Of a DNA stretch of 64,000 nt, positions 18,201-25,407 are shown piece after piece; the stretch's first letter is position 1, and each line of letters opens with the position of its first letter. The translations under genes were made by a program, and so were the position numbers. The notes under the pieces were generated by a model. That model ran no database searches. It was not told the DNA's origin and saw only the letters and a program-made list of their open reading frames with translations. The stretch comes from JBBATK01 sp044224515 (GTDB taxonomy: Bacteria; Bacteroidota; Ignavibacteria; Kapaibacteriales; NICIL-2). The stretch is from NCBI GenBank assembly GCA_044224515.1, contig JBGAKH010000007.1, forward strand, positions 1 through 64,000, written 5' to 3'.

Positions 18201-18383
18201 TTGATACTCACGCTTTGCTTCAGCGATGCGTGCGCGAAGCTGAGTGCTCTTTTCGCGCAGTACGTCGTCGCCAAAGCTCTCGAGGCTGCTATAAATCTCG
18301 TTGATTTGCTCAACTTGGGGCATCATCGCGCTAACATCGCGATCGTGCTTTGTCCCAAATATTTTTTTCAAAACTCCAAACAT
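15222..18383 (-). CDS. secA: Protein translocase ATPase SecA
   Basis: This is the motor of the Sec translocon. The protein has 1053 residues from the ATG at 18383 (MFGVLKKIFG, the usual SecA start); the frame is open seven codons further. Walker A is MATGEGKT near residue 160-167, and the DEAD-like box is in VDEVDSVLIDEARTPL. The C-terminal zinc-binding SEC-C motif is DMCPCGSGKKYKHCHG. At over 1050 residues it is about 150-200 longer than E. coli SecA; the extra length lies mainly in the preprotein-crosslinking region and a Ser/Gly/Arg-rich linker before SEC-C, as in other Bacteroidota. Thiamine pyrophosphokinase lies 180 bases upstream on the same strand. Confidence 0.98.
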   Translation of the reverse strand: MFGVLKKIFGTKHDRDVSAMMPQVEQINEIYSSLESFGDDVLREKSTQLRARIAEAKREYQSDRAELHEKLLSADLEHDARLEIYSLLEQSEKAEHAEVAGILNEILPEAFALVKEVCRRLTERQHTYYVNGHLQTWAMIPYDVQLMGGIVIHSGKIAEMATGEGKTLVAVSPMYLNALSGYGVHLVTVNDYLARRDSEWMKPVFDFLGVSIGCIQANMDPQERVEQYNSDITYGTNNEFGFDYLRDNMVSDAQDMVQRPHYFAIVDEVDSVLIDEARTPLIISGPVGHSSDAKFVEMNPRVRRLVDAQHKLVNSIVGEADMLLKNSSKESREKAGIALLRSYRAFPKHKRLLKMLQEPDAMRLMRDTELEYMKDQSARMHEIDDEMYYTIDEKNHTIDIHDKGRELLASANEDPNMFLIPDITSEMSAIEGDLGISAEEKQQRKDRAMMMYSDRSDRIHIVTQLLRAYSLYEIDDEYVVQDNKVKIVDEFTGRILEGRRYSDGLHQAIEAKEGVEVERDTQTYATVTLQNYFRLYRKLSGMTGTAETEAGEFYQIYKLDVVVIPTNATIIRKDLDDLIYRTKREKYNAVVEEIQRQLQGGRAVLVGTASVDVSEILSKMLRRANVPHNVLNAKHHAREAEIVTEAGKKAAVTIATNMAGRGTDIKLDTVVKENGGLCIIGTERHEARRIDRQLRGRAGRQGDPGSSQFFISLEDDLMRLFGGERITSFMQTFKVKMEEGEPIQAGMVTKSVERAQKKVEENNFGIRKRLLDYDNVMNQQREVVYDRRRHALRGERMKSEIFNYVRDLIEAWYEQAKADDDMNQFRNSVRTNVLSEISLSDDELKSATPDLAIQAAVDAAEDYYNRKEQSLGSEFMAQLERYAILQSIDDKWREHLRVMDELKEGIHLRAYGQKDPLLEYKSEAFNIFQELILEISKEAVSMAFKYFPVVENRTPTPTPRSSVRRSQRQQTDEHGIPIASSMADAATSYSHPSDAEGYIGGNSGGSDGQQREEARRPRSTVQTAYRDEPKIGRNDMCPCGSGKKYKHCHGKEA

Positions 18384-18563
18384 GGACGTGGCGAGTAAGG
18401 TCAATAAACACTGAGGGAGGCTGACGGATCAGTTGGGATCCTATTTGCTCCGAACACAAGCAGGCAAGATAGCCTAAAGGGGGGTGATAGCCAACGTAGG
18501 ACGCTGCTTTCGTCGAATATTTCAAGAAAATGAGGCTTTTATCCTGAGCGCAGAGCGACGGTT

Positions 18564-19187
18564 TTAGTCGCGTTCCGCATCAAAAAAGACCAGTGCGGCA
18601 CCCTCATGAACACGCATGTGCACATGTTCCGCTGTAGCTCGGTTTCGTGCTCCTTCGCGAACGCCCATTTCGAGTACTTCGTCTTTGAGCTCCCATTGCA
18701 GTCCTCGAGTGCTCATGCGAGCCATCGGCTGCGGTATGATCGAGATAAGTTCATCCGGCCGTGTATGCAGTTCAAACACGTCGAGCACGGGCACGGCTAA
18801 ACGTCCACGGTCATAGACCGTCAACTTGTGAGTCCACGCATAGCGCATCAGAACGCTCCAGTTATTCAGTGTGTGTTCTAGCTCACCCCCGTGCATGCCT
18901 ACAACCAAGAGTGAAAGCAGATGGCGCTCATGTGCATACACCAGAATCTTTTCGAAGTCGTTGGAGTCCTGGTCCGGAATCCACACAAACTCAGAATCCG
19001 CGAACTCATTCTTATGTTCCCGCAGAGCAAATGAGTCCATGTCGCCCACGATTACCTGTGGTTGCACACCCAGCTCATGTAGTTGCCAGGCGGCTCCGTC
19101 GGCGGCGATAATGAGATGGCTGTGTGCGCTAAAAAAGTCCCGATCAGGGATCTCTCCATTCAAACAAACAAGAGCGTCATACTGCAT
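18564..19187 (-). CDS. thiN: Thiamine pyrophosphokinase
   Basis: The protein has 207 residues. Its motifs are those of thiamine pyrophosphokinase: IAADGAA (about 27-33), the metal-binding GDMDSF (about 48-53), and DQDSNDFEK (about 72-80), which binds ATP and Mg2+. The second domain is a small beta barrel that holds thiamine. It transfers pyrophosphate from ATP to thiamine to make TPP, used for salvage of thiamine. No TPP riboswitch was seen upstream. It starts 405 bases from the divergent DnaC-like gene. Confidence 0.93.
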   Translation of the reverse strand: MQYDALVCLNGEIPDRDFFSAHSHLIIAADGAAWQLHELGVQPQVIVGDMDSFALREHKNEFADSEFVWIPDQDSNDFEKILVYAHERHLLSLLVVGMHGGELEHTLNNWSVLMRYAWTHKLTVYDRGRLAVPVLDVFELHTRPDELISIIPQPMARMSTRGLQWELKDEVLEMGVREGARNRATAEHVHMRVHEGAALVFFDAERD

Positions 19188-19592
19188 TGGTGCATCGTCG
19201 AGTGATGGTCTTTACTATGCGAGCTGCTTCGCAGCCCGCTGTGTGTCCCTAAACTGCGCCTGTGGTCAGCGCTGTGCGTACCTACTTTTGCACGTGCAAA
19301 AATACACTGCGCTGATGGGTCTGTGCTGCCCGGGCAGACATCGAGGAGCACTTGCTGTTGCAGAAGAGCTCTGTGTGTACGATGTTTGTTCCAATTCCGC
19401 GGAAGCAGGTGCCCTCTTACTACCCTAGGGCAATGTCAATCGGATCCGCCGACCAGGTCTCAACTATCGACACTTGCCGAATCTTCGTGCTCCTTTGAAC
19501 GGCTGAGGAGCTTATGCTTGAGATTGCGTGATAGCTCGACGTAGTGAACAGAACACCGGGGAGCATGAGAACTTAATATCCGGAGCTTGCAG
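19188..19592. other. Divergent intergenic region with 16-bp palindrome
   Basis: About 400 bases lie between thiN (leftward) and the ATPase gene (rightward). A perfect palindrome TTTTGCACGTGCAAAA is at 19286-19301, a plausible operator. A small hairpin GCTGC-TTC-GCAGC lies at 19223-19235. No gene is evident. Confidence 0.55.
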
Positions 19593-20315
19593 ATGCCTGA
19601 ACATTCAACCTACCATTTTAATACGGCTGTGTTATCGCAAGCGGTTGTTGAACGACTGCAACAACATTACCCTGCACTGCGCGTTGTGTCGAGTTCTAGC
19701 CGAGAATTTGTATGTGATTGTAATGAATTGTCGGCTGGAGATCGTGAAGCCTTGGATCTCGATCTTCGCTTTTTTGATTCAACGCCATACATCGCACTTG
19801 AAAATCTCTGTTCGTCACTGCAGAGATATCAGGCCTACAATGCGTCACAGAATGAGTTGCTCAGCTATGCCAATAAGTTGTTGGAGTTGGACTCAAAGGC
19901 CGGGGCCGGACTCTTCATGTACGGTTCTGCCGGGATTGGAAAGACACACATGGCTGTGTCTTTGGCAAAGCAATTTTTGCAGCGTGGATATCAGCCAAAT
20001 TTTCAGTCGGCGGAACGCTACTCCTTTTCAACGAAGCTGGCCTTTGGTGATGAACAAGTATGGATTATCGATGATTTGAACAGCGGCTACGGTGTAGCGT
20101 CTCGTCTGTTTCGGGAGGTGGTAATCAATGTCCATGAACGTGGAGGCCGACTCTTTATCACGAGTAACAAATCCTATGATGACCTCATACGTGAACTCTT
20201 TGTGGGTGAGGGGCCCGCACAGCGTGCTCGCTATGAAGATCGTACAAAAGGCATGATGAAGATTGTTCACGTCGATGGGGACTCTCAGCGACAGGCTACA
20301 GCATGGTATACATAA
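19593..20315 (+). CDS. DnaC/IstB-like AAA+ ATPase, orphan
   Basis: The protein has 240 residues from the ATG at 19593 (a TTG at 19587 is also in frame; GGAG lies about eight bases before). It carries Walker A GSAGIGKTH (about residues 114-122), Walker B VWIIDDLN (about 154-161), and FITSNKSY with the sensor-1 Asn. This core belongs to the DnaA/DnaC/IstB group. The N-terminal 100 residues are unlike DnaA domain I and no C-terminal DNA-binding helix-turn-helix follows. No transposase gene lies nearby, so it is not an IS21 helper. It could load a helicase or regulate DnaA as Hda does. The role is not determined. Confidence 0.7.
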   Translation: MPEHSTYHFNTAVLSQAVVERLQQHYPALRVVSSSSREFVCDCNELSAGDREALDLDLRFFDSTPYIALENLCSSLQRYQAYNASQNELLSYANKLLELDSKAGAGLFMYGSAGIGKTHMAVSLAKQFLQRGYQPNFQSAERYSFSTKLAFGDEQVWIIDDLNSGYGVASRLFREVVINVHERGGRLFITSNKSYDDLIRELFVGEGPAQRARYEDRTKGMMKIVHVDGDSQRQATAWYT

Positions 20316-20866
20316 ACGTCATTCGCTTCGATGGATCGTCGCTCAGCTGTAGTCCGGTCTTTATTTCGAGCGTTTTCTGAATCCAACCGCCGTGCACGCC
20401 AGTGCATGATAAAGAAAATCGGCACAGATACGAAGGTGGTGCCATAGATCAAAGCGACCCTTGTGGGATTCTCCTGCCGGACAAAGACTCTGTGTAGACA
20501 TAAAGCTGGTGAAGTTCAGATGCTTGGGTAGATCCTTAGAAACGGAACATTTCACTGCGATTGGCATTGTCCGACAGCCACCACTCGCGACTGTCAGACA
20601 ACGAAGCGCCAATTGTGAACACAGACAATGGTACCAACATCAGTCCCTGTTCTCGTGAAATATTTTGCTCAGTAGCCGTTCTCAATCGTCGATTCCTTTA
20701 AGAACAATGCGTTCTCGATTCGCATCGACATCTTTCGCGCCCTACTGTGCTCTAAGCAATAGCCAAAATCGCTGTCTGAATGTGATTAATCAAATCAATA
20801 GTATTTATCTTCGTATAGATTTTATCTATAATGATGGTTGATGAGCTCAACCCAGGAGGGTATGTC
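20316..20866. other. Intergenic region upstream of oxyR
   Basis: About 550 bases contain nothing recognised until the oxyR promoter region at its right end. Reading frames here overlap on both strands with no family feature. Confidence 0.5.
20798..20836 (+). promoter_or_regulatory. oxyR promoter with predicted OxyR box
   Basis: TATAAT at 20827-20832 fits a -10 element; a start near 20839 would leave a 28-base leader. Overlapping it at 20815-20829 is ATAGATTTTATCTAT, a perfect match to the OxyR half-site pattern ATAG-n-T-nnn-A-n-CTAT. A second, weaker ATAG-N7 half lies at 20798-20812, 17 bases upstream centre to centre. The placement over the -10 predicts auto-repression. AGGAGGG at 20854-20860 is a strong ribosome-binding site for the ATG at 20867. 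Confidence 0.6.
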
Positions 20867-21808
20867 ATGAAGTTGCAGCAATTCGAGTATGTTATTGCGG
20901 TCGATACCTATCGTCACTTTGCCACTGCGGCTGAGAAGAGCTTTGTAACGCAGCCGACCCTAAGTATGATGATTCAAAAGTTGGAGGATGAGTTAGATCT
21001 TCAAATTTTTGATCGATCACGTCATCCGGTGGTTCCCACGGCGGCGGGAGAAGCGGTAATTGCGCAGGCGCGCGTGATTTCGCGAGAGGTGCGTCGTCTA
21101 AAGGAGATTGTCAACGAAATGCGTGGCGAGCTGAGCGGAGAGTTGAGCCTGGGTGTAATCCCCACGGTCGCACCGTATTTACTGCCGCTTTTCTTGAAAG
21201 ACTTCTTGCGCTCGCACCCGAATCTGAAACTGAAGATTATAGAGTTGACGACGGCGCAGATCCTCGAGCGATTGAAACGACATCAAATCGATGCAGGGAT
21301 TCTGGCTACTCCTTTGAACGACGAGTCGATACGTGAGATTCCCTTGTACTACGAGCAGTTCGTGGTTTACGCGTCGTCGGACGAAGCTCTGCTCAAGAAG
21401 AAGCAACTCATTCCTTCGGACATCGATGTGCGTCATGTGTGGTTGTTGGAAGAGGGACACTGTCTACGCTCACAAGTGTTAAACCTGTGCGAAGTGCATT
21501 CTCAGCCTTTGGATCTGGATAACTTGGAGTATGAAGCCGGCAGCATTGAGACCCTTAAGAAAATGGTTGAGCTGCACCATGGCATGGCCGTTTTGCCGGA
21601 GTTGGCAATACAAGACCTCTCGAAAGCCAAACAGCGAAATGTTCGATCGTTCAAAGCTCCGGTTCCTTCGCGTGAGATAAGCATAATCACCTACCAACAC
21701 TTTGTGAAACAGCACATCGTTGAGGCCCTGCGAGAAGCGATTATGGCGACCATACCCAAGGAGATGTGCGACCAAAAACGAAAGAGCATTGTGGATATTG
21801 AACCCTAA
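20867..21808 (+). CDS. oxyR: Hydrogen-peroxide sensor OxyR (LysR family)
   Basis: This is a LysR-type regulator of 313 residues. The frame is open from 20831, but the strong ribosome-binding site at 20854-20860 and the -10 element overlapping 20831 fix the ATG at 20867. The N-terminal helix-turn-helix is at about residues 1-60. In the sensor domain, Cys199 and Cys208 in LLEEGHCLRSQVLNLC align with the redox pair of E. coli OxyR at the same numbers. Peroxide oxidises them to a disulfide and switches on catalase and alkyl hydroperoxide reductase genes. No target gene lies next to it. The terminator at 21921-21956 follows. Confidence 0.93.
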   Translation: MKLQQFEYVIAVDTYRHFATAAEKSFVTQPTLSMMIQKLEDELDLQIFDRSRHPVVPTAAGEAVIAQARVISREVRRLKEIVNEMRGELSGELSLGVIPTVAPYLLPLFLKDFLRSHPNLKLKIIELTTAQILERLKRHQIDAGILATPLNDESIREIPLYYEQFVVYASSDEALLKKKQLIPSDIDVRHVWLLEEGHCLRSQVLNLCEVHSQPLDLDNLEYEAGSIETLKKMVELHHGMAVLPELAIQDLSKAKQRNVRSFKAPVPSREISIITYQHFVKQHIVEALREAIMATIPKEMCDQKRKSIVDIEP

Positions 21809-21920
21809 AAGGAAACAAGCGGACGGCGCAGCCGGCCGCATAACAAGGAGGAGTCTTGTACGATGTTTGAGGGTGTAGCTGCATCATCACCAAGCTCTGA
21901 GAAGACACCTGAAAACAATA

Positions 21921-21956
21921 AAAAAGCCCTTGTTTACGAAAAACAAGGGCTTTTGT
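21921..21956. terminator. Bidirectional terminator between oxyR and tRNA-Ser
   Basis: A perfect 14-bp stem, AAAAGCCCTTGTTT (21922-21935) against AAACAAGGGCTTTT (21941-21954), has a five-base loop. T runs flank it on both strands. It can end the oxyR transcript from the left and the tRNA-Ser transcript from the right. Confidence 0.85.
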
Positions 21957-21959
21957 CTG

Positions 21960-22049
21960 CGGAGAGGGCGGGATTCGAACCCGCGGTAGCGTTATAAACA
22001 CTACGACGGTTTAGCAAACCGTTGACTTCAGCCACTCATCCACCTCTCC
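21960..22049 (-). tRNA. tRNA-Ser (anticodon GCU)
   Basis: The reverse strand reads a 90-base tRNA with the long variable arm of class II. The acceptor is GGAGAGG/CCTCTCC with discriminator G. The anticodon arm ACGGT-TTGCTAA-ACCGT gives anticodon GCU, reading AGC/AGU serine codons. The variable arm is about 16 bases. The T-arm is GCGGGTTCGAATCCCGC. No CCA is encoded at the 3' end, so it is added post-transcriptionally. Confidence 0.97.
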
Positions 22050-22122
22050 GAATGCGCTGAAATAAGAGCTGCGAAAATACATGAAATACTCGGGCTGACG
22101 AAAGGATTTTTCAGATCGGCGT

Positions 22123-23049
22123 TCAGGAAATTTTTACGCGGGGGTCAAGCCAAGCGTAGACCAAATCGCTTAAGAAATTCACCAGAACGAAAATGACAGC
22201 TGAAAAAAGTACGGCACCTTGTATCATGGGGTAGTCTAGTTTGTCGACCGCGTCGAGAGAGACTTTACCCAAACCGGGCCAGTTGAACATGTACTCAATG
22301 AAGTACGCCCCTGCGAGGAGTCCGGCGAACCAGCTGCCCACCGTAGTCACTACCGGATTAAGGGCATTCCGTAGTGTGTGTTTGATGATAACGGTTCGCT
22401 CACTCAGACCCTTTGCCTTAGCTGTACGCACAAAATCTTGTCCCATCACATCGAGCATGCTCGATCGTGTCACGCGAGCGATGATTGCAAGAGGTCGAAT
22501 TCCAAGAGTTATTGCGGGCAGCGTGAGATACACCGAAAAGCCCGGTGCATAGCCTGATATAGGGAACCAATCGAGCCATACTCCGAAGACCATCATAAAG
22601 AGTGCTGCCATCACGATGGATGGGAGGGAGATGCCAAACTGCGCAATTCCCATGATAATGCTATCGAGCCAGGAGTTGTTGTTTAGTGCGGACAAGGTTC
22701 CAAGTACTATTCCAAGGAATGTAGAGAGCAGCATCGACACTCCGGCTAACATTGCTGTTGCTGCCATGCGCTCGACGATTACACTTAGGACGGGTCTGTT
22801 TGAGGAGATAGAGCGACCCAAATCGCCCTGAACCAGACGTTGCATATAGAGGCCATACTGCACGTAGAGCGGTTTGTTGAAGCCGAACTGTTCACGCAAA
22901 GCCTGGCGTGTTTTTTCATCTGCACGTTGACCGAGCATGACTCGTGCAGGGTCTCCGTCGATACTACGCACCAAGAAAAAAGACACAGTCACCACACCCA
23001 AGAGTGTCAAAATCGTGTTGATCAGCTTGCGGAGGATAAATGCTATCAT
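22123..23049 (-). CDS. ABC transporter permease, DppB/OppB/NikB type (orphan)
   Basis: The protein has 308 residues from the ATG at 23049 (frame open to 23097). It has six predicted membrane helices and the PF00528 permease pattern. The N-terminal domain ends with VQGDLGRSI, and the EAA loop lies in KAKGLSERTVIIKHTLRNAL. These are features of the first membrane subunit of dipeptide/oligopeptide/nickel importers. It normally pairs with a DppC-type permease, one or two ATPases and a binding protein, but none is adjacent: its neighbours are tRNA-Ser and a lipoprotein gene on the other strand. Partners must lie elsewhere in the genome, or be missing. Confidence 0.9.
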   Translation of the reverse strand: MIAFILRKLINTILTLLGVVTVSFFLVRSIDGDPARVMLGQRADEKTRQALREQFGFNKPLYVQYGLYMQRLVQGDLGRSISSNRPVLSVIVERMAATAMLAGVSMLLSTFLGIVLGTLSALNNNSWLDSIIMGIAQFGISLPSIVMAALFMMVFGVWLDWFPISGYAPGFSVYLTLPAITLGIRPLAIIARVTRSSMLDVMGQDFVRTAKAKGLSERTVIIKHTLRNALNPVVTTVGSWFAGLLAGAYFIEYMFNWPGLGKVSLDAVDKLDYPMIQGAVLFSAVIFVLVNFLSDLVYAWLDPRVKIS

Positions 23050-23348
23050 GATGAGTCGAAGTGATAGAGTGTGCTTCCAATTTACTGCGAAATACAAGCT
23101 TTACAAGCGTAAAAACCATCGCGAGTCAGGGCGCTGCCTGCATCACCGAGCATTGTTTTCATGCTTTGGTTGACAGATAAGCGCTCGAATCTGTCCAAAA
23201 AACCTATCGTTCAACAAATTGGCAAGAAGATTGTGAAGTACGCTATGCGCATGCCATATGGACGCAAGACGTACGGACTCTCCGTGAGAATCTCGTTTGC
23301 TGCGCATCGTTCAAAGAATCTATCATCTCCATTATACAAGGATGTACA

Positions 23349-24479
23349 ATGCTATTCACTGAAGCGGGAATCGGAGGAGCGTTGCTTCGTTCAAAGCCAT
23401 TAACTGCTATGGCTTTCGTTTTTATGTTAGGACTCAGTGCCTGTACATATACACCGGTCGACCCCATAGTTCCGGTGCGTGCGACCTTCGATACGAATAT
23501 CAAAGCAAATCAGGTGAACTTCAGCGTGAGTACCGAAAGCTCCGAACTCATCGTGATGCAACGTCGCAATCGTCAACTCTTGGCGAGCGTTCACGTGCAT
23601 AAGGACACTACATCAGCCGACTCCGCCGTTCGCAACTATGTGCTGCGTGACTCAGCCGTGCTGTGGAGTATCGTGAGCGGCCCCGGAAGTATTACGCAGA
23701 GTGGTTTGTACAGTGCACCGCTGAGCATGGCCGGAACTTCCGCCGAGGTACTGGTGAGTGCTCGCGCATCTGTTGACCCCAAGAAGTATAGTCTCATTCG
23801 CATCATTGTCAGAAAGCCAAATTATCAACCTGTCGGAGCGTCTGACTATTGGGTGCGCGATGTGTATCCCATAGATAGTGTCTCCGGGCTGCGTGACGAA
23901 ACGAAAGTGATGAGGGATTCAGTCTTTATTGCAGGGACGCAGTCCATAGATGGACGCCTTGCAACCAGGATTGTGCGTTATCGCAATGCGAAGCCCCACG
24001 ACACCACGTATGTCATAAACGACAATAACACCGTGTACCACTATGTGGCATTGAACGACAAATTGAATATCACGGCTTTGCAATCGCAGTGGTTGAAAAT
24101 CATTGATCCAAACATGAGCTCGTGGACTGCGTACGACACAAGTTTCGTAAATCAGACAACGACATTCAACGGACAAGCGGCAGTACTAAATGGATCGATT
24201 CGCATCGTGAACACCCTTGTTGATGCTGACAGTGTTCAACTCAACGGTCTTCGTTACGAAGTGCAGAAAGTGCAAAGTCTCAGCACGGTAGATCTCGTGA
24301 TCGTAGTCAACTCTATTACTATTCCGATTCGCTACTCGCGTTCAACGACGCAGTGGTTAAGCGACAATGTGGGAGTTTTGCGTAGTGTTGAAGAGAACGT
24401 CCAAGCTTTTAATCAAAGCTGTAACTGCTGCATCAAAGTATCGGAAGAAAGCGTTCTTGCCGGCTCAAATCTGAGATAG
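23349..24479 (+). CDS. Lipoprotein of unknown function with CxCC tail
   Basis: The protein has 376 residues. An AAGGA ribosome-binding stretch is near 23340. The N-terminal leader ends in a lipobox LSAC with the lipid-modified cysteine at residue 32, so it is anchored to a membrane. The mature part has beta-rich stretches, one resembling a bacterial Ig-like segment (VLWSIVSGPGSITQSGLYSA, about residues 98-117). A second part, about 185-350, contains no recognised family. The C-terminus holds a Cys cluster, SCNCC, about 20 residues from the end, which could bind metal or form disulfides. It appears monocistronic, with a terminator at 24680-24720. Confidence 0.6.
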   Translation: MLFTEAGIGGALLRSKPLTAMAFVFMLGLSACTYTPVDPIVPVRATFDTNIKANQVNFSVSTESSELIVMQRRNRQLLASVHVHKDTTSADSAVRNYVLRDSAVLWSIVSGPGSITQSGLYSAPLSMAGTSAEVLVSARASVDPKKYSLIRIIVRKPNYQPVGASDYWVRDVYPIDSVSGLRDETKVMRDSVFIAGTQSIDGRLATRIVRYRNAKPHDTTYVINDNNTVYHYVALNDKLNITALQSQWLKIIDPNMSSWTAYDTSFVNQTTTFNGQAAVLNGSIRIVNTLVDADSVQLNGLRYEVQKVQSLSTVDLVIVVNSITIPIRYSRSTTQWLSDNVGVLRSVEENVQAFNQSCNCCIKVSEESVLAGSNLR

Positions 24480-24574
24480 TGGCATTGGGCGTACTGCACT
24501 CTCGCAGCTCTTCGCAGGTCAAATGTAGGTCTCTTGTTTGTGTACTTTCTGTAGAGAGTCTGATTTTCAGTTGA

Positions 24575-24629
24575 CGTGCATCAATCGTGCATCAATCGTG
24601 CATCGAGCATGCATCTGACGTGAATCTGA
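24575..24629 (+). repeat. Five tandem degenerate 11-bp repeats
   Basis: Five consecutive 11-bp units: CGTGCATCAAT twice without change, then CGTGCATCGAG, CATGCATCTGA and CGTGAATCTGA, which drift increasingly rightwards. The unit length is one helical turn. It is shared with a second array at 29842-29918, though the unit sequence differs. Confidence 0.8.
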
Positions 24630-24679
24630 ATAGCATCCGTCCTGAAACGATCACTTATCATGTGCTAGGAAAACCATCA

Positions 24680-24720
24680 ATGACCGCTTGTGAACCTAAC
24701 GAGCGGTCATTTTTCTTTCT
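24680..24720 (+). terminator. Intrinsic terminator
   Basis: ATGACCGCT (24680-24688) pairs with AGCGGTCAT (24702-24710), with a 13-base loop and TTTTCTTTCT tail. It lies 200 bases after the lipoprotein gene and 70 bases before the SemiSWEET gene. Confidence 0.8.
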
Positions 24721-24793
24721 ACCCACTTTGGCATCACTCGTAACTTGTACGCAAAAGCTGAGCATACTTTCTTCTATACCCGCTGCATAGAAC

Positions 24794-25060
24794 ATGATTG
24801 ACCTTATTGGCTACACGGCCGCATTCTTTACCACCTTCGCCATGCTGCCACAGGCCTTGCACGTATTTCGTACCAATGAAGTGGCTCAACTCTCGCTTCG
24901 TACGTTTAGTATGGCGACCTTCGGCTCGCTGATCTGGATAGTGTATGGTAGCATAAAAGGCGATTATGTGATTATCTGGGCCAATGTTATAGGGTTTTGC
25001 CTTGTTGGGTATATATGCTTCAAGAAAGTTAGAGGCAGCTCTCGCGAGGAGCGATTCTGA
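24794..25060 (+). CDS. SemiSWEET sugar transporter
   Basis: The protein has 88 residues and three predicted membrane helices. It carries the PQ-loop signature MLPQALHVFRT (about residues 18-28), and polar Trp/Asn positions (IWANVIGF) in the last helix. This matches the bacterial SemiSWEET (MtN3/saliva) family. Members form dimers, each giving one half of a pore that passes mono- or disaccharides down a gradient. The start codon lies about 70 bases after the preceding terminator. No sugar-catabolic gene is adjacent. A short hairpin with a 10-base loop follows at 25297-25319. Confidence 0.88.
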   Translation: MIDLIGYTAAFFTTFAMLPQALHVFRTNEVAQLSLRTFSMATFGSLIWIVYGSIKGDYVIIWANVIGFCLVGYICFKKVRGSSREERF

Positions 25061-25407
25061 GAAGGGGTAGACATGAGTAAGTGCCGTTCTAAGAATCTCG
25101 CCTAAGTGTCGAAACCTTGGTTTACCGAGCTTCAGCGTTTAGTTCTGCATGTTTGCTTGAAACTATGGATGCTATATCGGTTTATAGACAATGTTGAGCG
25201 AGTTGCGAGCCGATATACTGTCGAACCAAGAGGTGTTCACGGTCGCGTATTCGGTTTTAGGGCACAAGCCTGCAGCAGACCAGTAGTGGAAGTGTTAAGT
25301 CCAAGATTTTACAGGACTTTTACCACTCAGAAAAGTACTTGTGGATTGTAGCTGCAGAGCATAGTTTATGGTAGGCGAAATTCACCCAAACTACAGCGGG
25401 AGCATCC
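25061..25407. other. Intergenic region, hairpin with a repeated 13-mer
   Basis: About 350 bases. AAGTCC (25297-25302) pairs with GGACTT (25314-25319), giving a weak hairpin whose loop carries the 13-mer CAAGATTTTACAG (25302-25314). The same 13-mer occurs at 49869-49881 in a similar hairpin. Nothing else was recognised. Confidence 0.45.

Larger units (their letters stand above)
24480..24793. other. Intergenic region with 11-bp tandem repeats and a terminator
   Basis: This is about 310 bases. The repeat array is at 24575-24629 and the terminator at 24680-24720; both are described separately. Nothing else was recognised. Confidence 0.6.

Noticed and set aside
18384..18563. TPP riboswitch for thiN
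   Set aside because: This gap is downstream of thiN; the real upstream region (19188-19592) has no CTGAGA or ACCTGATCTGG core.
19593..20315. IS21-type insertion sequence from the IstB-like gene
   Set aside because: No IstA transposase or terminal inverted repeats nearby.
20361..20658. Reading frames upstream of oxyR on both strands
   Set aside because: They overlap each other, lack family features and have no ribosome-binding site.
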